A DNA stretch of 64,000 nucleotides from NCBI RefSeq assembly GCF_900240335.1, contig NZ_LT964979.1:434001-498000 (forward strand). Reading direction: 5' to 3'. Positions within the stretch are counted from its first letter, which is position 1, and every line of letters starts with the position of its first letter. Below, piece by piece: positions 1-9,400 of this stretch. The stretch is from Flavimobilis massiliensis (lineage in GTDB: Bacteria > Actinomycetota > Actinomycetes > Actinomycetales > Cellulomonadaceae). The notes beneath the pieces are model-generated. The model had not been told where the DNA came from. It saw only the letters and a program-made list of their open reading frames with translations, and did not search any database. The position numbers and the translations under genes are program-made.

Positions 1-4
1 CGCG

Positions 5-39
5 GTGCGCGCTTCCCCACCTGTTGGGGAAGCGCGCAC
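5..39 (-). terminator. Strong hairpin terminator
   Basis: A perfect 15-bp stem (5-19 with 25-39) closes a 5-base loop. It lies 9 bases beyond the stop of the minus-strand membrane reading frame that ends at 48, which is where a terminator for that frame would be expected. No clear T-run follows, as is common in very GC-rich actinobacteria. Confidence 0.7.
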
Positions 40-47
40 TTGCGGCG

Positions 48-412
48 TCAGCAGGGCCCGAACGCGCTGTAGGCCGTCAGCGCCAGGGCCGCCACCTCGA
101 CGACCAAGGTCAGTCCCTTCCAGGGGAGCCTGCCCCGCGTTCGGGTCCTCGAAGACGCGGATCCGAGCCTTAGCGCGTTCTCGTTACCGTCAATGTGGAG
201 GTCGACCGAGCCCACCAGGCCCATGCGGCTCGCTGCGTCGAGGAGCCCTTTGATGTCCAGGTGGTTCTTGTTGCCGGTGACCCTGGCCGTGAAGCGGAGT
301 GGCGGTGGGTCGTTGCGGCCGCCCGGGGCAGGGCGACCTCGGTGCTTGTTGGTGTGCGTCGGGTAGCTACTGCCCCGACGCCGACGGGCGAACCTGGGTT
401 GTGCTGGATCAT
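48..412 (-). pseudogene. Small membrane-anchored protein, apparently frameshifted
   Basis: A minus-strand start at 412 has an excellent ribosome site (AAGGAGG, 6 bases upstream). The frame opened there soon loses coding character. From about base 375 down to the stop at 48 the neighbouring frame looks coding instead: high G/C at third positions, a polar segment containing GNKNHLDIKGLLDAASRMG, and a C-terminal hydrophobic helix LVVEVAALALTAYSAFGPC. The switch falls near a GTCGGGG run at about 370-375, so a one-base indel is likely. A perfect hairpin follows the stop. The protein is not recognised. The alternative is that the ATG at 412 is fortuitous and the real start lies downstream (an internal ATG precedes GLVGSVDL). 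Confidence 0.4.
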
Positions 413-775
413 GACGTCCTCCTTGGGCGTCGGCGCGGGGACCTCCCGTGCCGTTGACCGCGAAGCGTTGGCCGCGCGGCTGCGGGTGACCGTGTCGGGG
501 CCTCCAGGGCGCGCAACAGACCTCCGGGCGGGGTTCGCACGGCGAGTCTTGTTGCCGTTCCGCTGCGGCGGCTTCAACTGGGGAGCAGGCCCGGGCACGT
601 GTGGTGTTTCCTGCATGCCCTACTGCATCGACAGGAGCGCTGGCGGTGCGTTCGACCAGCGCAGTAAGGCCGTCGCGCAGCGCGAGCGTGCGGACCGCGA
701 GGCCCTATCGGGCGTCGATGACCGGGAACGGCGGGGCGTACCCCTGCAACAGCACCCACGAGGATCGGAGTAGGT
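413..775. other. Region without a convincing gene
   Basis: Several open frames cross this stretch on both strands, but none has a ribosome site, coding-type third positions and recognisable protein features together. It probably holds the divergent promoters for the minus-strand frame starting at 412 and the plus-strand gene starting at 776. Confidence 0.4.
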
Positions 776-1693
776 ATGGACGAACAGCTTCGTCATGAGG
801 CGGAGAGGGCACTGGAGGCCCTCGATACCGCCCAGAGCGCGTTCCGGCGGTCGGCATGGCGCCACGCCGTGGATAAGTTCACGCAGAACCACCCGACCGC
901 GACGCTCGTCGTTGCCGCCAAGTTCTCGGCCGGGGACGAGAGCATCCCGATCGCGCTCTACGACGCACGTGGGGACCTGGTCGCAGACCTTGACCCGGAC
1001 GACTTCCTGTTCGGGGTCAGGGAAGCGAGTCTCGACCACGAGCGGATGCTCCTGGACGCGCGCTCTCAGCCTCATGACGCGGTCGTGCAGCGCGCGATCT
1101 TCGACGCGATGGTGCGTCGCGCTGAGAACGACGAGGAGGCCGTCCACATCCGGGACCTGCGCACCGTCTACCTCTCCGACGTTCAGGAGTTCCTCGCCGG
1201 GGACAGCCCGAACGAGATCTCGCTGCGTCGCAAGCAGCAGAGCGGCATGGACGATTGGCGTCGCGAGATGACGCCGAGGGCCTGGGTGGAGGCGCGTCCC
1301 GTCGCGGTTATGGCCGGGATCGACGGACACGGCGACCACCACGGCGTCGTCTTCCCCGGGGAACCCTCAGGCCACGTGCACCCGACCGTCTGGGTCACCA
1401 AGCGCACGTTGCGCTACCTCAACAACGAGGCGAACCACGGCGAGCCCGACCACGAGGCAGCGGGAGAGCGACGGCTCGAGGCAGCTCTCATCCCACCGAC
1501 GATGAACGTTCGCGTAGTCCACGACGAGCTCGCGGGCCTCGGCTACGACCAAGGGCTGGCTCTGTACGCCGTGCCGAGCTCGCTCCCCATCGTCATCCGC
1601 GGTTACCACCAGCCGGCGGACCACGCGCCGCCTACCACCACCGTCGAAGGGGCCACACCCTTCACGGTCGACGCTCCAGGACCGGACATGTGA
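776..1693 (+). CDS. Unknown element-borne protein, paralogue A
   Basis: A 305-residue protein of unknown function. The ATG at 776 follows a GGAG-containing site. The protein is acidic, soluble and without signal peptide or membrane helix. Its N-terminal ~150 residues resemble the whole product of the gene at 2212-2706. Both begin with a helix containing an A-W dipeptide, continue with a strand reading as 'IPIALYDARGDLV' here and 'YPVVVLDSEGRAL' there, and share the signature YL(S/A)D(V/L)(Q/R)E(F/Y)(L/V)AG near residues 139-151. Residues after ~160 are unique to this copy. A strong hairpin follows at 1709-1740. The pair lies beside the RHS cassette in the mobile element; no function can be assigned. 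Confidence 0.75.
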   Translation: MDEQLRHEAERALEALDTAQSAFRRSAWRHAVDKFTQNHPTATLVVAAKFSAGDESIPIALYDARGDLVADLDPDDFLFGVREASLDHERMLLDARSQPHDAVVQRAIFDAMVRRAENDEEAVHIRDLRTVYLSDVQEFLAGDSPNEISLRRKQQSGMDDWRREMTPRAWVEARPVAVMAGIDGHGDHHGVVFPGEPSGHVHPTVWVTKRTLRYLNNEANHGEPDHEAAGERRLEAALIPPTMNVRVVHDELAGLGYDQGLALYAVPSSLPIVIRGYHQPADHAPPTTTVEGATPFTVDAPGPDM

Positions 1694-1708
1694 TCTGGCC
1701 ACCCCTAC

Positions 1709-1740
1709 GAGGGGCTCAGATCGCAAGATCTGGGCCCCTC
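1709..1740 (+). terminator. Rho-independent-like hairpin
   Basis: A 14-bp stem (1709-1722 with 1727-1740, one G-U pair) with a GCAA tetraloop begins 16 bases after the stop codon at 1693. It suggests that paralogue A is a single-gene transcript. Confidence 0.8.
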
Positions 1741-1790
1741 GCCTCGTGCTCAGGGGCGGGCGCCGGGGGAGGCTGACGGTGCTCAATGGC

Positions 1791-2121
1791 TCAGCCGCCG
1801 GCGAAGAGGGCCGAGCCGAGTTGCAGGCCCAACGTGAGGAGGTTGGTCAGCAGGCCGCCGAGCCCACTGATGAGCACCTCCTCGGCCCAACGGCCGACCC
1901 GTCGCCGCGTGCGGGCGAACTGGCGAGGTCGTGCCTGCACTTGGTGGGAGCAGAGCGCGTGTGCTGCATCGTCGGCCGCGTGGACGTCAACGATCACCGC
2001 GCGACTAGCATCGCGACGGGAGGCGAGCGCGACGACGGCGATGATCGCGACGAGGGCAAAGGCAGCGACGGAAGGTTCGCCGACGGTGAGATTGAAGGAG
2101 ACGCAGTAGGTAGTGATGGCG
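1791..2121 (-). pseudogene. Small two-helix membrane protein reading frame lacking a normal start
   Basis: On the minus strand an open frame without ATG, GTG or TTG at its head encodes a ~100-residue product. An N-terminal helix near 2040-2085 (VAAFALVAIIAVVALASRR) is followed by a charged linker with VDVHAADDAAHALC and a C-terminal hydrophobic segment (LGGLLTNLLTLGLQLGSALF) ending at 1791. The first plausible residue is an ATC codon where an ATG would fit, followed by ACT-ACC. The only in-frame conventional start is a GTG at 1997, which would remove the first helix. It is either a start-loss pseudogene or uses a rare start. The product is not recognised. Confidence 0.4.
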
Positions 2122-2211
2122 TACCTATGTGCGGCACTTCATCGGTGTCAGTGCGAGGGCCAATGGTGGCGCGCAACGGGCTACCCCTGACGCCGAGAGA
2201 CGGAGAGTCCC

Positions 2212-2706
2212 ATGAACCTTCCTGACCGCACCGAAGCCGCCCGCGCACTCGCCCACGCCACCGAGGTCTACGAACGCGCTGCCTGGGCACAAGCGCTCAA
2301 GGCCCTAGCCGAGCAGATGCCAGCGGCCGACGTCGTCGTCGTCGACGCCAGCGGCTTGGAGGAGATCACCTGGTACCCGGTGGTCGTGCTGGACAGTGAA
2401 GGCCGTGCGCTTCCTGCGCCCAAGGGCTTCCAGACCGAGTGCATCGAGCTCCTCGGCGCTGGCGACTCCAACCTGTTCTTCGAGGCGTGGCCGAGCGCGG
2501 CCGCGGCAGCCAATGCGCAGCTGGGGGAGAGCGCAGGCGCACTGGCCCTCGACGCGCGCTGCGTCTACCTCGCAGATCTCCGCGAGTATGTCGCGGGCGT
2601 CGACCCGCAGGTCACCCGGGCGCGACGGATGGGGATCACGATTCCGTCGCTCGCGGTGGCGTCGCTGGAGGTACACGCCGAGCAGTCGCCTGAGCACTCC
2701 CTGTAG
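2212..2706 (+). CDS. Unknown element-borne protein, paralogue B
   Basis: A 164-residue soluble protein of unknown function. The ATG at 2212 has a GGAG site 6-9 bases upstream. It is related along most of its length to the N-terminal half of the protein at 776-1693, including the signature YLADLREYVAG near residues 119-129. It lacks the long C-terminal part of that protein. A perfect hairpin follows directly. Two diverged copies in tandem, each with its own terminator, suggest duplication and independent expression rather than an operon. No domain assignment is possible from sequence alone. Confidence 0.75.
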   Translation: MNLPDRTEAARALAHATEVYERAAWAQALKALAEQMPAADVVVVDASGLEEITWYPVVVLDSEGRALPAPKGFQTECIELLGAGDSNLFFEAWPSAAAAANAQLGESAGALALDARCVYLADLREYVAGVDPQVTRARRMGITIPSLAVASLEVHAEQSPEHSL

Positions 2707-2721
2707 ATCACACAGCGAGAG

Positions 2722-2746
2722 GGGGCCCCACCGATGGTGGGGCCCC
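2722..2746 (+). terminator. Hairpin terminator after paralogue B
   Basis: A perfect 11-bp stem (2722-2732 with 2736-2746), triloop GAT, followed by TTCC. It lies 16 bases after the stop at 2706. It also sits 12 bases beyond the minus-strand relaxase remnant ending at 2758, so it could serve both strands. Confidence 0.8.
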
Positions 2747-2757
2747 TTCCTGTGCGC

Positions 2758-3308
2758 CTAGGGTCCGGTCGGTCCCGTCTCCTCGGGCCCCCAGTCATCG
2801 AAGTCGGGGCCGCCGTTGCCGGGCTCCTCGTTCGGCACATCCGTGCGCTCTGCGCTCAGCGCGTGGGCCAGATCGGTCCAGGTCGCCAGGCGCTTCGCAT
2901 CGGCCTCCAGAGGGCGTGGTCCGAGCAGGGAAGGATGCTCGACGTCGTAGCGGTCGCGGTAGACGGCGATCGCCGCGAGCAGCTGCTCCCGGCCCGGCAG
3001 GTAGGAGGCGACGTGGCCCGCCCAAGAGGTCGCCGCCGCGGCCTCGAGCAGGACACGGGTGCGTTCGGCGATGTGATCGGCGTTGACGCCAGGGCATCGT
3101 CGAGGCCCTGGTCCTGGGCGCGCACGGGCCGCACGAGATCCTCGAGCGCGACGCCGGCGGTCAGGTCGATGCCGTCGCGGCGTGCGTAGTTGTGCACGTG
3201 CACCGCCAGGACGGTGGCGTAGTCGGTGGTCGGCGTCGTGGAGGCGAGCCGCGCGACGAGCGCCTCGCCTCTCCGGGTGTAGCGCGCAGCGCAGGAACTT
3301 GCCTTCAC
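2758..3308 (-). pseudogene. Frameshifted C-terminal fragment of a second MobF/TraA relaxase
   Basis: The minus-strand translation matches the last ~150 residues of the intact relaxase at 10947-14615. Shared stretches are GIDLT..V.LEDL.RPVRAQDQGLD, then ADHIAERTRVL.EAAA, WAGHV, REQLLAAIA.YRDRYDVEHP and LATWT.LA.ALSAE. Nucleotide identity over the shared part is roughly 80%. The two halves are in different frames: the intact gene reads GCG-ATC-AAC-GCC where this copy has lost one base (plus-strand position 3086/3087). Nothing upstream of about 3308 resembles relaxase, and the RHS gene starts 116 bases away. It is a dead fragment of a related but not identical relaxase, oriented like the intact gene. 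Confidence 0.85.
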
Positions 3309-3423
3309 CAGTTCTATTCAACCGCTTCCCATCGGCGGGTGATAGCACCTAGTCTCCTCTCAGCGTCCGGAGCGGGCGCGTCAACAGGGGCCGGCGGGGG
3401 GTCGGCGAAGCGGGGATGGCACA

Positions 3424-6400
3424 ATGATGCGTTCTTCTAGTGTGTCGGGTCGTCGGGGTTGGACCTCGTCCTGTGCCGCAGTGGCTGCGGTCGGATCGCT
3501 CGCGGTTGCCGGTCAGCTGGTGCCGGGTGTGGCGGTGGCTGCGCCTGCGGCGGCTGAGCCGGTGAAGGTGACTTCGGCTGGGGCGACGAGCGAGGCCGCG
3601 GACGCGCTGACCGCGATGCTTGCGGCCAAGCTGCAGGGCTCGCGTGTGGAGGATCTCTCGGCGCGGACGGAGTCCTCCAAGCGGTTCGCGAACCCTGAGG
3701 GCACCTGGACGGTGGAGGACTTCGGCCTGCCTGTGCAGGTCCAGGACGGCGACGGCACCTGGCAGGAGATCGACCTGACCCTGGAGACGGGCAGCGACGG
3801 CACGATCTCCCCACGCGTGAGCGCCACCCCGGTCGAGATCGGTGGCGGGGCGCCCGGTGAGCTGGGTCGCACCGAAGTCGCCGAGGACGCGTTGCTGGCA
3901 GTGACGTGGCCGGGCGGGGACCTGGGTGAGCCGGTGCTGGAAGGGGCGACCGCGGTCTACAAGGTCGACGAGACCTCGGACCTGCTGGTGACGGCCACCC
4001 GCACGGGGATGAACGTGCGCCTGCGACTTAACGAGGCGCCGGCCGAGCCTGTGGACGAGGTTGTCCTCGGCCTGGAGGCGCGCGGTGGGGCGCTCGTCGA
4101 GCGCGACGGCGGCGTGGCGCTGCTGGACGAGGCTGGTGAGGTGCTGGGGCAGACTGCTGAGCTGGTGGCGTGGGACGACGCCGGTGCGGCTGGCGGTGCG
4201 GGGACGGAGGCCTCCGAGGTCGTCGAGCTGAGCCCGGAGCTGTCGAAGGCGACCACGCGGACCGAGCGCGTGGCCGGAGCCAGGCGAGCAGTGCGCAGCC
4301 ATAAGCTGCGCCTGGGCGTCCCAGAGGGGTTCCTCACCGACCCGGCGACGGTGTATCCGGTGGTCATCGACCCGGACATCTCCTCGATGACGGGGCGTGG
4401 GGACACGTGGATGCGTTCGGGCACCGGCTCGAAGTCCACTGACTCTCAGCTCGTTGTCGGCAACACGACCGCGACGGCCGCTGAGGCGCGCACCTATATC
4501 GGCTGGGAGGTCGCAGACACCACGCGGCTGCCTGCGGGAGCCGAGATCCTCTCGGCGGCGATGCAGCTGTTCCAGTTCGAGGCGAACTCTTGCGTCGCGC
4601 GCCGGACGAACGTGCACCCTCTGGGGACTGCGTTCAGCGTGAGCGACACCTGGGCGAACCGTCCCACGGCCAAGACGGACACGGGGACCTCGACGTACTT
4701 CACCGACAACCGCGGCGGGGGGACGTGCACGTCCTCCAACGGCTTCGTCAACGTGCCGCTGACCGCGATGGTGAAGTACTGGCAGGCCAACCCGGCCAAG
4801 AACTTCGGGCTTGTGCTCAACGTGCCTACGGAGAACATCGGGGATGCGAGCTACTCCAAGCGGTACTGCTCGTGGAACGAAGACCCGAGCGCGTCGGCGT
4901 GCAACGTGCACTCGCGCGGGCCGAAGCTGGCGATCACGTACACCAAGACGCCGCCCGCGCCGGGCGCACCGACGTTCGTGAGCACGGGAACGGCCGGGTG
5001 GACGAGCAACCAGCGGCCGACGCTGACGACCTCGGGCAAGGACGCCTACACCGACGCGGTGAAGTATGAGATGCAGATCCTGACTGGGACGACGGTCGCG
5101 GCCTCGTGCACGACCGCGCAGGTGGCCTCAGGTGCGGCGGCGTCGTGCACGCCCGCGACCTCGCTTCCTGCGACCGGTGGGACGTCGTACACGGTGCGGG
5201 CGCGCACGATCAACGCGCACGGCAAGGCGTCTGGCTGGTCAGGCACGCGCGCGCTCGGGCTCGACACGGTCGCTCCGCCTGCTCCGACGATCAGCGCCAC
5301 GGGCCTGAGCAACGGAGGCTGGAACGACGCGGCGCTGACCTCGAGCACGTTCACGTATACCGGTGGTGCGGCGAACAACGTGGTGCGGTACATCGTCCGG
5401 CGTGACGGTGGTGCGGAGACATCGCTGGCCTCGACGAGCTCGGGTCCGGTGACCCACGCGTGGAGTCCGCTTCCGGTGGGCGGGCACACGGTCACGGTGA
5501 CTTCGGTGGATCGTGTCGGGAAGGTGTCTGCTCCGGCGACGTTCACGTTCGGCACGGGCAAGCCCTCGATCACGGTGCCGGGCGCGGGGGGTGTCAAGGC
5601 GACGTCGTCGGTGCGGGTGGAGGCTTCGGGTCCGGCCCCAGCTCCCGGTACGACTGTGACCGCCTACATCCGGTGGCGCAACATCGACGCCGGTTCGCAG
5701 ACGTGGGGGACGCCAGCCGTCTTGCCCTCGACGGTCTCGGGCACCACTGTGCGCGTCGCACAGAACGTTGACGCCTATGCGGTAGCGGCCGCGATGGGTC
5801 GTGAGCGTCTGCACACGACACTGGAGATGCAGGTGTACTTCACCTACTCCCAGGCCGGGGCAGGTACGAAGTACACCGATGCGCGGCGGCTGTTCTATGT
5901 GCCGCACGCCTTCGGCAACGGCTTCCCTGTCGCAGAGGCGGGACCGGGGCAGGTGGCCCTGTGGACGGGGGAGATGCTCACCTCGGCCACCGACGTGTCG
6001 GTGCCGGGGTTCGGCTCGGAACTGACGGTGTCGCGCACGTATGCGTCCTTCGACAACGCTGCCAGCCTCCCTGGTCCCTTCGGACCGGGGTGGACGGCGT
6101 CCTTCGACGGCGCGGCCGGTGGTGCGGCGACGTATGACGTGGAGGACTCCACCGGCTTTGACGGCACGTTCGCGTTGGTGGACGAGGAGTTCAACGCGCT
6201 GTTCTACGGCCACCCGGCAGGCAGGCAGGCGGGTGCTCCTCGCACGGGCCGCTATGTCCCGCTGGACGAGGACACGGCTGGCACAGAGACGACTCTTGAC
6301 GTCTCGGTCTCGGGGACGACCTACCGGCTGGTGCTGACCGAGGCTGACGGAACCCGGACGACGTGGGTGCGCACGGCTGTTGAGACGTGGGTCGTGGAGT

Positions 6401-9400
6401 CTGTCCAGGAGCCTGGCAGTGCCTCGGCGACGACGTTCGGACGTGACGGCGCGGGGAGGATCACGCGCATCGTGGCACCTGTGCCTGCCCGGAGCGGTGG
6501 TGCGATCACGTGCGTCGCGGGCGCGGAGCAGCCCGGGTGCCGGGTGCTGACGATCACGTATGCGACCACGACGACGGGCACGCAGGTCGCTGGTCAGGTC
6601 TCCCAGGTCTCCTACACCGCGTTCGACCCGCAGACGTCTGCGATGCGCACGACGGTCGTGGCGACCTATGCGTACGACTCGGCAAAGCGGTTGATCAAGG
6701 TGACCGACCCGCGCGCGAACCTGTCGACGTCCTATGCCTACGGCGGCCTTACTAAGGCCGGTGTGCCGCAGCTGGCTTCCCTGACGCCTGCGGGTCTTGC
6801 GCCCTACACGTTCACCTACGCGAACCTCACCTCGGGTGGGATGGCCCTGACCGACGCCCTGACCAAGGTTGACCGGGCCGCCGGGACGGGAGTGGCGGCG
6901 GCGCGGCTGGCAGCGTTCGGCTACTTCGTGCCGCTCAGCACAGGCGCGGATGTCTCGGCGACGTCGGTGGCGCGCTGGGAGCAGCCGGGCGCGCCGACTG
7001 CGGCGTTCGTCGTCCTGGGGCAGGACGCCCCGGCGAGCCTCAACGCCCAGGCCCTCAGCGGGACGAATGGCCGCTACGGCTCGTACCAGTACACCGACGC
7101 CAGCGGCTACGTCCTGAACACCGCCGACTGGGGTGGGAGCTCGTGGAACCTCACCGCGACCCGGTACGACTCCGGGGGCCGGGTGATCCATGAGCTCGAC
7201 GAGCGCGGGATCGCCGCGATCCTTGACGAGCGCGCCGCTGGGCGGACTCCGCTGGTCGACTCCTTTGCGACGTTGACGCGGTTCAACGCGGAGATCAAGG
7301 CGGCCACCGCGATCACCCCGGCCGTGGGTGCTGTCGTGCCTGCGGGCACGGTGCTGGTGCCTGCAGGTGCTCGTGTGACGGACACGTGGGCGCCCGCGGT
7401 CGAGTACACGGGCGCTGACGGCACGGTGCTCCTGGGCCGGCTGCACACGCGTACGACGTTCGATGCGGGCGCGCCGAACTCCGGCATCAACCACAAGACG
7501 GGGCTGGCGTGGAACCTGGCGACCGAGCAGGTCACCTACCTCGTCGACGCAGGCGCGGGCACCACCGAGCCGGGCGGCGACGTCGATCTGACCGGCGCTG
7601 TGGAGGTCTCACGTGTCCGGACGGGTTATGACCCGATCGATGGTGCGAGCGTGACGGGGGAGACCTCGGGCTGGGTGCTGGGGGCGGCGACGTCTCAGAC
7701 GACGGTGGACCCTGACGGGCCCGACCTGGTGACCCGCACCCGGTATGACGCGCTCGGGCGCACGCTGGAGGTGCGTGAGCCCACCTCGGACGGCACCGAT
7801 GACCGCACGACCCGCTCGCTGTACTACACCGCCGATGCTCAGAGCGCCGGCGGCTTCACCGATGCGCGTTGCGGGGCCAAGCCGGCCTGGGCAGGCATGG
7901 AGTGCCTGACGCGATCGGCTGCGGGAACGGCGAAGAAGGCCGAGACGCTCACCGAGTACAGCCACTACATGGCCTCTGCGAAGACGGTCGAGTCGGCTGG
8001 AGGTGCCACGCGCACCACGACGACGACCTTCGACAACGCTGGTCGCGAGACGCAGGTCGCAACGACGGCGTCAGGGCTGACGGGTTCGACGGCGCGGCCC
8101 GCGATCCGGTACACCTATGACCCGGCCACGGGCCTGAAGACGGAGACCGCGACGGTCGACGGCGCGAGCGTGATCGCGAAGGTGAGTGAGACCTTCGACG
8201 GGTGGGGTCGCCAGATCGCCTATGCGGACTCGGTGACGGGTTCGGCGTCGGCGAGCACGACGTATGACGCCGCGGGGCGTGTGGCGTCCTTCACCGACGC
8301 GCTGGGCCGGGTGACGACGAACACCTACGAGCCCGTCACCGGCCGTCTGGTGGGTCAGGCGGTGGCGGGTGTGGGGTCGTTCACGGCCGAGTACTCGAAC
8401 GTCGGGGACCTGGTGTCGCAGTCGATGCCGGGCGGCGTCGCGCAGTCCAGCGCGTATGACCGCAGCGGTCAGGAGATTGCCCTGTCGTATGCGATCAACG
8501 GGGTCGCGGCGTACAGCTGGAGTCTGAGTCGGGATGCGTTGGGGCGCATCTCGCAGATGAACGGGCCCTCGGCTGACGGGAACGGGCGGGTGCAGTCCTA
8601 CGGGTATGACCGTCCGGGACGCCTGACCCAGGTCAAGGACATTGCCGCAGGGGTCTGCACGAGCCGGAGCTACGCCTTTGACGCGGCGGGGAACCGTACG
8701 AGCCTGACGACCAACGCTGGTGACGGTGAGTGCGCGGGTGCCAGCGACCTTGTGCGGTCGTGGAGCTATGACAAGGCCGACCGCGTCCTGAACGCCGGGA
8801 CGGGCCAGGGCTCCTACGTGTATGACGCGCTGGGGCGGCAGACGCTGGTGCCGGCCGGGGACGCCCCGGGTGGGTCGGACATCGAGATCGCCTACTTCGA
8901 CGACGACCTCGCCCGGTCGATCACCACAGGGGGGACGTCGACGACGTTCGACCTGGACGCGCTGGCACGCCGGTCGGTGACGACCACCACGGGCGCGGGC
9001 TCGGGTGTGGTGACGCGGGTGTACTCCGATTCCTCCGACAACCCGACCGGGGCCCGTGAGGTGTCTGGTGGGGTGACGCGCACGAGCTCGTATGCGGGTG
9101 CGATCGCCGGGGACGTGCTCTACACGCAGGTGGACTCCGCTGAGGCGACGCTGACGTCGGTGGCGATCGCCGACCCGATCGGCTCGGTCGTGGCAACCCA
9201 TGCGCTCAGCGATGTCGGCGGCACGCGGACCGCTCTGCCGGGGAGCGGTTCGGGCCTGGCGGTGTATGACGAGTACGGCAACCGCGCCGGTGCCGGGGTG
9301 AAGGCCGGGGCACTGGACTACGGCTGGCTGGGTGGCAAGGAACGGGCCTCGGATCCCTCGGGGCTTGTGCTCATGGGGGTGCGCCTGTTCAACTCGGTCA

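Noticed and set aside
3349..7494. Long minus-strand reading frames (520 and 751 codons) opposite the RHS gene
   Set aside because: They are antisense shadows: Arg/His/Pro-rich composition, no recognisable domains, and the plus strand has full domain support.
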